Source: CALWZE01 sp036644375 (GTDB taxonomy: Bacteria; Bacillota; Clostridia; Oscillospirales; Ruminococcaceae). From it: 6,427 bases of DNA. Location of the stretch: contig JAVXQD010000069.1 of assembly GCA_036644375.1 (NCBI GenBank), positions 1 to 6,427 on the forward strand. The letters are read 5' to 3'. A model generated the notes under the pieces. The model ran no database searches and had not been told where the DNA came from. It was given only the letters and a program-made list of their open reading frames with translations. Shown here in pieces: positions 1 to 4,232 of this stretch (positions are counted from its first letter, which is position 1; each line of letters opens with the position of its first letter). The position numbers and the translations under genes are program-made.

Positions 1-1
1 A

Positions 2-250
2 AATAGCGAGAATTTAACTGATGAAAAATCTCAAGGCTTTCAGTTATTTACTATCCAAGACGAAAAACGCAATCAGATACCATTTAAACTTAAAATAACC
101 GATAACGTTTGGCCGCATCTTTCTCCGAAACAAAAAAGAATGTTGGAAACGCCAGAACCACGACATATTGTTTTTCTTGGGATTAAAAAGAATAAAACAG
201 AACCTCTAAGTTGTAGTTTACTTAACAGTCAGTGGTTTGAAATCGAATAA
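2..250 (+). CDS. 3' end of an unrecognised protein (5'-truncated by window)
   Basis: An open frame enters from the left edge in frame 2 and runs 82 codons to a TAA at 248-250. The visible part begins NSENLTDEKSQGF and ends LNSQWFEIE. It is lysine-rich and hydrophilic, with no membrane segment, signal or family motif that I recognise. The frame stays open over 249 nt and stops 12 nt before the end of a convergent gene, which is what a real gene end looks like. No start is visible, so the full length and function cannot be judged. No clear terminator lies between it and its convergent neighbour. Confidence that it is coding is moderate; no function is offered. Confidence 0.6.
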   Translation, partial: NSENLTDEKSQGFQLFTIQDEKRNQIPFKLKITDNVWPHLSPKQKRMLETPEPRHIVFLGIKKNKTEPLSCSLLNSQWFEIE

Positions 251-262
251 CCCATCATTTGA

Positions 263-502
263 CTACTCAATATATTTGTCCCAGTCAATATACAAAATTC
301 CATTTTTACTCATCCAAACCTCTCCCGCAAATAAACAACGGAAAGTTTCGGGCACCTCAGAAACAGTCCCAACAAAAATTACAGCATCTTTCCATTTTTT
401 GCCGTTTGTTTCAGGCACCGGTAAAGTCGCTGTTATTATAACAGGCTGCTCTTTGTCTATTGCTAAATCAAGTAAGGTGCCGATTCTAAATATACCCACC
501 AT
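263..502 (-). CDS. Small protein of unknown function (79 aa)
   Basis: The ATG at 502 is preceded by a strong Shine-Dalgarno GGAGG (513-509) at 6-7 nt spacing, and a promoter-like site lies at 534-561, so this frame is chosen over the plus-strand frames that cover it. The product begins MVGIFRIGTLLDLAIDKEQP and ends YIDWDKYIE. It looks like a small soluble alpha/beta protein with no signal peptide and no recognised domain. It lies downstream of the lipoprotein gene on the same strand but is separated from it by a terminator (574-602), so it is probably transcribed on its own. Its stop (TAG, 263-265) is 12 nt from the stop of the convergent gene. Function is unknown. Confidence 0.7.
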   Translation of the reverse strand: MVGIFRIGTLLDLAIDKEQPVIITATLPVPETNGKKWKDAVIFVGTVSEVPETFRCLFAGEVWMSKNGILYIDWDKYIE

Positions 503-533
503 AAAGTGTCCTCCGTCTAAATTATTTACTTAA

Positions 534-561
534 AGTGTATCCACTTTTCGGGGGACTACAA
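534..561 (-). promoter_or_regulatory. Predicted promoter of the 79-aa gene, with shared spacer block
   Basis: Read on the minus strand, TTGTAG (561-556) and TACACT (539-534) are 16 bp apart and about 32 bp before the ATG at 502. The spacer contains CCCCGAAAAGTGGATA. A near-identical block sits in the same place between the -35 and -10 boxes of the excisionase promoter at 5290-5317 (21 of 28 positions identical across the two promoters, ungapped). The boxes are only moderate matches to sigma-A consensus. Confidence 0.45.
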
Positions 562-573
562 CATAATACATAA

Positions 574-602
574 AAAGACCACTCCTTTTGAGAGTGGCCT
601 TT
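574..602 (-). terminator. Rho-independent terminator after the lipoprotein gene
   Basis: Positions 574-584 pair with 592-602 (11 bp with one mismatch, loop 585-591). On the minus strand the stem GGCCACTC/GAGTGGTC is followed by a run of five T. It lies about 48 nt after the stop of the spliced lipoprotein reading frame (650), as expected for the end of that transcript. The other strand carries only a broken T tract, so termination is probably mainly in the minus direction. Confidence 0.75.
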
Positions 603-649
603 GTTAGTTTGTTTAAAGGATGGAACCGGAGAACCGTCCCTGCGGTACC

Positions 650-696
650 CTACTCTCCACCTGTTCCCGGAGCGACATCTTCCCCCGGAGTAACCT
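650..696 (-). other. Second exon of the lipoprotein gene (3' exon of the group II intron)
   Basis: After the predicted intron end (CGCTAT, 702-697) the sequence begins AGGTTACTCC. Joined to the single leftover base G1431 of the first exon, it reads GAG GTT ACT and so on, giving EVTPGEDVAPGTGGE followed by TAG at 652-650. The composition (Gly, Pro, Thr, Glu) matches the low-complexity tail before the intron (PPPTGGG). This supports the reading that the two pieces were once one frame and are rejoined by splicing. A terminator follows. The frame and junction are read directly; splicing itself is inferred. Confidence 0.65.
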
Positions 697-721
697 ATAG
701 CGATAGGTAAAAGCTAAAATA

Positions 722-765
722 TTGACAAATAGTCTAAATTGCATTGCATTTAGTTGTTTTGTCAA
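722..765 (-). repeat. Palindromic extension inside intron domain VI
   Basis: TTGACAAA (722-729) and TTTGTCAA (758-765) form an 8-bp outer stem, and TAAAT (735-739) with ATTTA (748-752) forms a 5-bp inner stem around an 8-nt loop. It lies between the two arms of domain VI (AAAAG and CTTTT read on the minus strand), making that domain about 93 nt long where roughly 35-50 nt is usual. It may be a natural extension or a small inserted palindrome. Confidence 0.6.
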
Positions 766-791
766 GGATTTCCACTCTTTTCCCCCGCTTC

Positions 792-825
792 ACACGGAGC
801 GTGCGACTTTCACCGCACTCCGCGT
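792..825 (-). ncRNA. Group II intron domain V (catalytic hairpin)
   Basis: ACGCGGAG (825-818) pairs over its full length with CTCCGTGT (799-792), including one G-U. TGCGGT pairs with GTCGCA, with two wobbles next to a GAAA loop, and the two unpaired bases CG form the standard bulge. The total is exactly 34 nt. Domain V coordinates the catalytic metals, and its intact form suggests a splicing-competent ribozyme. The triad reads CGC with the conserved G-U wobble in its middle. Confidence 0.9.
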
Positions 826-829
826 TCCA

Positions 830-861
830 TCAAGAATAATCAACGAGTTGGTTATTCTTGA
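830..861 (-). other. Minimal domain IV hairpin of the intron
   Basis: TCAAGAATAA pairs with TTATTCTTGA over 10 bp, followed by one mismatch and CAA/TTG closing a 4-nt loop. It occupies the place directly before domain V where intron-encoded proteins normally lie. The clean terminal hairpin shows that the open reading frame is fully absent rather than freshly broken. Confidence 0.6.
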
Positions 862-1413
862 CTTGAGGCCATCGCTCCACTCTCATTACAAGAGTTTCTT
901 CGCTTCGACCTCTGCTTTTCAGCACCAGTTAAGCAGCTTATTGTTCTTCGTCTGCCTCGCCCAAATTAAGGACGCTGATACCTTTCCTCGTTCCGATAAC
1001 CCTATCTGTACATATATCCTTAGGTTTCTGCTATGAGCCAGTCGGCTTGAATACGCCTGTAACGTATTATGGTGTTTCATAGTCCCGAGTTTACTCGACC
1101 ACACCGGCTTTCACACATTTCTATGTGATTTACAGCCCTTTCATTCGCAGATTTGTCAGTTAAACCATACATGCTAACCATAGATATTTTGTAGACCCCC
1201 GGCATATAGGATACACCCCTCACCTCTGAGGAGGTTTCGCCGCTATTCTAAGGCGGTATCTTTCTGCCGACTTTACCGAGCTTCTGACCATTAAGGTTTC
1301 CCTCTATACAGCCAGTCGGAGTCTCAGGGAAGGCGTTTCAAGGCGTTACCCTCTCATTCCACCTTTTGGGTTACCAGTTCTCTTGAACTAAATTCAGAGC
1401 CTAAGCTTTTTAC

Positions 1414-2421
1414 TTAGGAACGAGTCGCACCGTGGCTTGTGTGATGGTCACCACCGCCAGTAGGCGGCGGTACAGGTGCCGTTCCTCCACCGCCTGTGGA
1501 ACCCCCTCCACCGCCGGTGACCGCTCCACCGCTACCGGCGGAACCCCAGCCACCGCCTGCAGAAGCATTTCCTCTTACCGGCTTATATACGGGCTGTGCT
1601 TTCACTGTGATGGTATATTCAACCGTAAAGCCTTCCGCACTTGTTACCGTAATTACTGATGTTCCTACAGAATTCCCATATATTACTCCGTCCTCGGTAA
1701 CTGAAGCTACTCCACCGTTGCTACTTGCAAAAGTGTATGTGCTTGGAGCCGCTCCCTCCGGTGTCGTATATGGTTCGAGCATTATACTGACCCCTACATA
1801 AATCCATCCCTCGTTACTGTCAAGTGCAATCCCTGTCGGCGCCTGTTTGACCGTCACTGTCGCTGTGGCGGTTTTGTTGTTCTTTGTCGTAACCGTAATT
1901 TCGCACTCGCCGAGCGCCTTTGCGGTCACGTTGCCTTTTTCGTCAACCGTCGCGACGCGCTCATCGCTCGAGGAATATTTGAAGCCCGTTTGCGTCGCAT
2001 TTGCAGGACTCGCCGTCACCTCGAGCGCTGCTGTCTCTACACCTCCGAGCTGCAATTCCAAGTTCTCCGCTTCGATGCTCTGCGGCGGCACGGTCACCAC
2101 CACTTCAATGGTCGCAGTTGCCTTGCCGCTTTTGTCGCTCGCGGTCACCTGCGCTTTTCCCGCCGAAACAGCTGTCACTGTTCCGCTTTCGACTGTTGCG
2201 ATTGCTTCGTCTGAACTTGCCCATACGAGCGCCGCAAGGGCTTTGGCGGCGTCCTCGTCCGAGACATTTTCCTTGTTGTATTTTGCTGTCAATTCCACTG
2301 CCGCCGTCTCGCCCGCTTCAATGCTGATGCTTCTCGGCAGTGAAATCTCGGTCACGCTCACACAGGCGCTGAGCAGCAGACAAGCCGCCAGCACCAAAAC
2401 GAGCGCTGCTTTTTTCTTCAC
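1414..2421 (-). CDS. BIG2 (Ig-like) surface lipoprotein, first exon plus read-through into intron
   Basis: The start is the GTG at 2421-2419, because a strong ribosome site (AAAGGGGG, 2436-2429) lies 7 nt before it; an ATG at 2466 in the same frame has none. Residues 1-20 are a lipoprotein signal: KKK, a hydrophobic stretch, then the lipobox L-S-A-C with Cys20 as the lipidation site. Three BIG2/Ig-like repeats follow at about 21-109, 112-192 and 193-274, each with the SSD(E)xVATV-type core and a TVTV-like end strand. Residues 284-330 are a flexible Gly/Ser/Pro tail. The protein is expected to be anchored to the outer face of the membrane, probably in adhesion or wall contacts. A group II intron cuts codon 331. 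Unspliced, the frame ends GATRS-stop (335 aa); spliced, it continues through 696-650 to give 345 aa. The divergent XRE gene may regulate it. Confidence 0.85.
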   Translation of the reverse strand: MKKKAALVLVLAACLLLSACVSVTEISLPRSISIEAGETAAVELTAKYNKENVSDEDAAKALAALVWASSDEAIATVESGTVTAVSAGKAQVTASDKSGKATATIEVVVTVPPQSIEAENLELQLGGVETAALEVTASPANATQTGFKYSSSDERVATVDEKGNVTAKALGECEITVTTKNNKTATATVTVKQAPTGIALDSNEGWIYVGVSIMLEPYTTPEGAAPSTYTFASSNGGVASVTEDGVIYGNSVGTSVITVTSAEGFTVEYTITVKAQPVYKPVRGNASAGGGWGSAGSGGAVTGGGGGSTGGGGTAPVPPPTGGGDHHTSHGATRS

Positions 2422-2457
2422 TATATTTCCCCCTTTAAATAATGATTTACACGATAT

Positions 2458-2487
2458 ATCATACACGACTCATCTTATATTTGTCTA
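2458..2487 (-). promoter_or_regulatory. Predicted promoter of the lipoprotein gene
   Basis: On the minus strand TAGACA (2487-2482) and TATGAT (2463-2458) are 18 bp apart, a fair sigma-A-type promoter 37 bp before the GTG start. Its -35 box touches the inverted repeat at 2487-2510, so a bound regulator there could affect it. Confidence 0.5.
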
Positions 2488-2510
2488 CACTTATTTATAT
2501 ACTAAAGTGT
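2487..2510. promoter_or_regulatory. Candidate operator between the divergent lipoprotein and XRE genes
   Basis: ACACTT (2487-2492) and AAGTGT (2505-2510) form an inverted repeat with a 12-bp gap. It surrounds TATACT (2498-2503), the likely -10 box of the XRE gene, and touches the -35 box of the lipoprotein promoter. The position suits autoregulation and control of the divergent gene. Six-base arms can arise by chance, so this is tentative. Confidence 0.3.
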
Positions 2511-2524
2511 TGAGGAGCGAAAAG

Positions 2525-2767
2525 ATGAACGTGTCGACAGCTGTTTCAAAGCGAATAACCGCTCTGTGCGCCGAAAGAAAGATTGCCATAAATGCCCTTG
2601 CTACCCTTTCGGGTGTACCGCCTATGACTGTGTACTCGATACTGAACGGCAAAAGCAAAGCCCCCACAATTGTGAACATCAAAAAAATCTGCGACGGCTT
2701 AGAAATCGGCCTAAAGGATTTTTTCGACGCGCCTGTGTTTGATAGTTTAAATCAAGAAATCGAGTGA
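2525..2767 (+). CDS. Small XRE/Cro-type DNA-binding regulator (80 aa)
   Basis: The ATG at 2525 has GAGGAG (2512-2517) 7 nt before it. The 80-residue product is almost entirely one helix-turn-helix domain: KRITALCAERKIAINALATLSGV, then PPMTVYSILNGKSKAPTI and NIKKICDGLEIGLKDFF, the pattern of Cro/C1-type domains. The recognition helix is around residues 31-41. There is no effector or oligomerisation domain beyond a short acidic tail. It is divergent from the lipoprotein gene with a shared 104-bp intergenic space, so autoregulation and control of that gene are the natural guess. A longer upstream reading in this frame is only the antisense of the lipoprotein gene. Confidence 0.88.
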   Translation: MNVSTAVSKRITALCAERKIAINALATLSGVPPMTVYSILNGKSKAPTIVNIKKICDGLEIGLKDFFDAPVFDSLNQEIE

Positions 2768-2776
2768 TTCGGCTTT

Positions 2777-2820
2777 GCGGCAATTCGCTTTGATAAATTT
2801 GCAATTGAGTACACTGCCGC
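2777..2820 (+). terminator. Weak inverted repeat after the XRE gene, possible terminator
   Basis: GCGGCA (2777-2782) and TGCCGC (2815-2820) can pair around a 32-nt gap and are followed by only three T. This is weak evidence for termination of the XRE transcript before the next promoter at 2825. Nothing else is visible between 2768 and 2824. Confidence 0.2.
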
Positions 2821-2824
2821 TTTA

Positions 2825-2852
2825 TCGACAAAATTTTGATATGGTATATAAT
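2825..2852 (+). promoter_or_regulatory. Predicted promoter of the leader RNA and the 3040-4051 operon
   Basis: TCGACA (2825-2830) and a perfect TATAAT (2847-2852) are separated by 16 bp. The expected start site is near 2857-2860, at the foot of the long stem of the leader RNA. It is the best-looking promoter in the window. Confidence 0.7.
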
Positions 2853-2856
2853 TAAT

Positions 2857-2910
2857 ATGTACCCAAGAGGTAAAAGCGACAAGCTCACCAACAAGCCTAT
2901 CGGGCGGTGA
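2857..2910 (+). CDS. Possible leader peptide of 17 aa
   Basis: ATG at 2857 opens MYPRGKSDKLTNKPIGR, ending in TGA at 2908-2910. The ATG lies at or within a few bases of the predicted transcription start and has no Shine-Dalgarno, so it would have to be translated from a leaderless or nearly leaderless message. The frame runs through the 5' arm of the long leader stem and the first internal hairpin, so a ribosome here would remodel both. A second mini-frame, MEYRK (2916-2933), follows 5 nt later with GGTGAG before it. Short frames arise easily by chance; this one is reported because of its position. Confidence 0.35.
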   Translation: MYPRGKSDKLTNKPIGR

Positions 2911-2972
2911 GTATTATGGAGTATCGAAAGTAACCTATTTTGTGTTGCCATTTTTGGCAAACTCTTGGGTTC

Positions 2973-3012
2973 AATAAGGAGACAGCTAAATTGCTGTCTC
3001 CTTATTTTTTTT
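2973..3012 (+). terminator. Strong intrinsic terminator between leader RNA and the 3040 gene
   Basis: AATAAGGAGACAGC (2973-2986) pairs perfectly over 14 bp with GCTGTCTCCTTATT (2993-3006) around a TAAATT loop and runs into eight T (3005-3012). It lies between the promoter and the first gene of the operon, so expression of that gene needs read-through or regulated antitermination. Confidence 0.9.
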
Positions 3013-3039
3013 GCAAAAAAATAAAAGGAGTAATAAAAA

Positions 3040-3615
3040 ATGAACGAACAAAAAGGTCAAACCAAAAAGCAATTACCAAAGGCAACTGTGCTCTACACCG
3101 CAACGCAGGGCGACTATAGCCTTTCGGCGACAATAGGCGCATTTTCTATCGGGCGAGCGGCACTGAACTTTTCTCGCGATTATAAGGGCAAAGCGCAAAA
3201 TATGCAAATATTCCCAAGAGTTTCATGTTTTCTCTGGCTCGACAAAAAGCTTTTGCAATGCGAACCCGTGGGAACAGTGCTTCTGAACGAGGAAAACTTT
3301 GTTTCGCCCGAGCGCTGTAAACAACGCAAGCTGCGCACAGACGGCAAAGGAATTTGCAAGCGCTTGATGGTCACTGTTGAGGACACAGGCATCGCATGGC
3401 AAGCCACTTTTCAGCCCGTAAATTATGGCTCAAGCGGAGAAAAAATGCTCGATTCAAAAAGCAAGCCAATATGGAGCAAGATTCTGCTAACAAACGAAGA
3501 ATCAAAGCAGCTTGTGCAGTCGATTCAGACAGCATTTCAAGCGTATCTGATTGCTGGTTTTGTGGTTGAATATTGTGGAAAAAACAGCCGTCTTGACATA
3601 AACTATGAAAGTTGA
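3040..3615 (+). CDS. Protein of unknown function (191 aa), first gene of a two-gene operon
   Basis: The ATG at 3040 has AAAAGGAG (3023-3030) 9 nt before it. The protein starts with a charged, Lys/Gln-rich segment (NEQKGQTKKQLPK). A strand-rich body follows (ATVLYTATQGDYSLSATIGA; RLMVTVEDTGIAWQATFQPV), then a helical C-terminal part around SKQLVQSIQTAFQAYLIAGF. There is no signal peptide and no clear transmembrane helix; the basic middle segment (ERCKQRKLRTDGKGICKR) could touch nucleic acid. I recognise no family. Expression appears to be controlled by the attenuator just upstream. It overlaps the next gene by 11 nt, so the two are probably translated together and may act together. Confidence 0.8.
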   Translation: MNEQKGQTKKQLPKATVLYTATQGDYSLSATIGAFSIGRAALNFSRDYKGKAQNMQIFPRVSCFLWLDKKLLQCEPVGTVLLNEENFVSPERCKQRKLRTDGKGICKRLMVTVEDTGIAWQATFQPVNYGSSGEKMLDSKSKPIWSKILLTNEESKQLVQSIQTAFQAYLIAGFVVEYCGKNSRLDINYES

Positions 3616-4051
3616 TGTCGATGTTGGAAGCTTTTTTGAAGCGAATTCTGCCGCCGGTATCGCCTATGCTGCATTTGATGAAAATATAAAGCGAATTGCA
3701 GTAAATGCCAAAGAGCTAACGGTCACGGACAGATTAATGTGCGAACTGATAGCAATTAATTTTGCATTACAGTCTTTGCAGCATTTGCAGTTCAGTGAAA
3801 AAACGCGCGCAAATGCAATTTGTGTGCACATCTCAAATCCCTTTGTCACAGCAATTTTGAATGGTGAGAAACCACCACCCAAGGGCTATGGTAGATGGAT
3901 TAATTGTATACAGCGCAGGGCAGATTTTCTGCAATGTACCGTTTCATATAAATGGGCGTTTGAGGACGACTTGCAGTGGGTCAATGACCTCGCAAGAATT
4001 GTCACGCGCCCGAATAGCCGACAATCTCTTGAATGGGCATTGTCGCGGTGA
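3605..4051 (+). CDS. Divergent RNase H-like fold protein, probably catalytically inactive (148 aa)
   Basis: The start at 3605 lies 11 nt inside the previous gene, with only a weak ribosome site, which suggests translational coupling. The order of elements follows RNase HI. A first strand carries Asp6 followed by V-G-S (compare TDGS). The strand IAYAAFDENIKRIAVNAKEL is followed by helix RLMCELIAINFALQSL with Glu47 (compare RMELMAAIVALEAL). A strand and helix HISNPFVTAILNG correspond to TDSQYV, and the C-terminal WVNDLAR to CDELAR. Asp6 and Glu47 are kept, but the third acidic residue is Ser77/Asn78 and the fourth aligns with Asn127, with Asp128 next to it. Normal two-metal cleavage is thus unlikely; nucleic-acid binding is a better guess. 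Length is near that of RNase HI (about 155 aa). The fold call is from eye alignment and is moderately sure. Confidence 0.6.
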   Translation: MKVDVDVGSFFEANSAAGIAYAAFDENIKRIAVNAKELTVTDRLMCELIAINFALQSLQHLQFSEKTRANAICVHISNPFVTAILNGEKPPPKGYGRWINCIQRRADFLQCTVSYKWAFEDDLQWVNDLARIVTRPNSRQSLEWALSR

Positions 4052-4054
4052 GTT

Positions 4055-4104
4055 AAAGGCTTGTCAATGGCGCATGTGATGTGTGTCGTTGGCAGGCCTT
4101 TGTT
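4055..4104 (+). terminator. 22-bp RNA hairpin ending the operon, terminator-like
   Basis: Starting 3 nt after the stop at 4051, positions 4055-4076 pair with 4080-4101 without a mismatch, using seven or eight G-U wobbles (for example 4061-4095, 4064-4092, 4070-4086, 4072-4084). The stem begins AAAGGC and ends GCCTTT, followed by TGTT. Because of the wobbles it forms only in plus-strand RNA; the minus transcript would carry A/C mismatches. The short U tract makes it a moderate terminator; RNA processing or protection are other possible roles. Confidence 0.55.
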
Positions 4105-4110
4105 ATACGG

Positions 4111-4138
4111 TTATATGCCCTGCAAAGCAGGGATATAA
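4111..4138. repeat. Palindrome in the gap before the recombinase gene
   Basis: TTATAT-CCCTGC (4111-4123, one bulged G at 4117) pairs with GCAGGG-ATATAA (4127-4138) around an AAA loop, all Watson-Crick and so symmetrical at the DNA level. It has no T tail on the plus side. ACGG flanks it on both sides (4107-4110 and 4139-4142). It may be a protein or recombinase binding site. The rest of 4052-4223 has no gene: it holds this, the hairpin before it, a GGGC/GCCC hairpin and the hairpin at the start codon. Confidence 0.45.
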
Positions 4139-4211
4139 ACGGATAGTAGCATTTTTTCAGCCAAGGTTTGGTGTACTCCGGCGCTCTGGTTTTGAGGGCA
4201 AAAACGCCCAA

Positions 4212-4232
4212 GCGGCTTGCAATATGAGCCGC
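4212..4232 (+). promoter_or_regulatory. Hairpin with the recombinase start codon in its loop
   Basis: GCGGCT (4212-4217) pairs with AGCCGC (4227-4232), and the 9-nt loop contains the ATG at 4224-4226. Just upstream, GGGC and GCCC around AAAAAC form another small hairpin. No Shine-Dalgarno is seen. Translation start may be kept low by this structure, assuming 4224 is the true start. Confidence 0.3.

Larger units (their letters stand above)
697..1430 (-). mobile_element. Group II intron, ORF-less, 734 nt
   Basis: On the minus strand the element starts GTGCGACTCG (1430-1421), the usual GUGYG 5' end, and ends CGCTAT (702-697), fitting the 3' AY rule. Domain V is textbook at 825-792: 34 nt made of an 8-bp lower helix, a 2-nt CG bulge, a 6-bp upper helix and a GAAA tetraloop, with CGC at the catalytic triad position instead of the commoner AGC. 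Domain VI follows (789-697) with a candidate bulged branch-point A 8 nt from the end (704). Domain IV, where a maturase/reverse transcriptase gene normally sits, is reduced to a short hairpin (830-861). Splicing and mobility would therefore need a protein supplied in trans. The insertion lies in a coding sequence in the sense direction, so splicing matters for the host gene. Subclass looks IIB-like, less certain. Confidence 0.9.
2857..3012 (+). ncRNA. Structured leader RNA / attenuator upstream of the 3040 gene
   Basis: The segment between promoter and terminator is folded. ACCCAAGAG (2861-2869) pairs perfectly with CTCTTGGGT (2962-2970), enclosing the domain. Inside are CTCACC/GGTGAG (2884-2889 with 2906-2911, extended by GCC/GGC) and TTGCCA/TGGCAA (2945-2950 with 2955-2960, loop TTTT). 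A strong terminator follows at once, and the next gene's ribosome site is only about 12 nt beyond it. This is the layout of a riboswitch or a translation-controlled attenuator; it could also be an independent small RNA. I do not recognise it as a known riboswitch class. The trigger is unknown. Confidence 0.6.

Noticed and set aside
722..1036. 104-codon plus-strand frame antisense to the intron
   Set aside because: It overlaps domains II-VI of the ribozyme on the opposite strand, so openness is incidental.
919..1104. 61-codon frame within the intron on the minus strand
   Set aside because: It lies in intron RNA structure, has no reverse transcriptase or maturase motif and no convincing ribosome site.
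1454..1467. CCGCC/GGCGG hairpin upstream of the intron, as a target hairpin for a class C intron
   Set aside because: It follows from Gly/Pro codons, and the intron RNA is too long for class C; not a terminator.
1847..2767. Long plus-strand open frame (306 codons) ending in the XRE gene
   Set aside because: Only the last 80 codons have a ribosome site and a recognisable domain. The rest is the antisense of the Ig-like lipoprotein gene.
2679..2960. 93-codon minus-strand frame across the leader RNA
   Set aside because: It is antisense to the XRE gene, a consensus promoter and a folded RNA, with no ribosome site.
4055..4138. Integron attC-like site
   Set aside because: No RYYYAAC/GTTRRRY core boxes at the ends of the palindromes.
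4083..4223. GTG start extending the recombinase by 47 residues
   Set aside because: The segment passes through two hairpins, has no ribosome site and reads as non-coding composition (Cys/Gly/Arg-rich, no domain).
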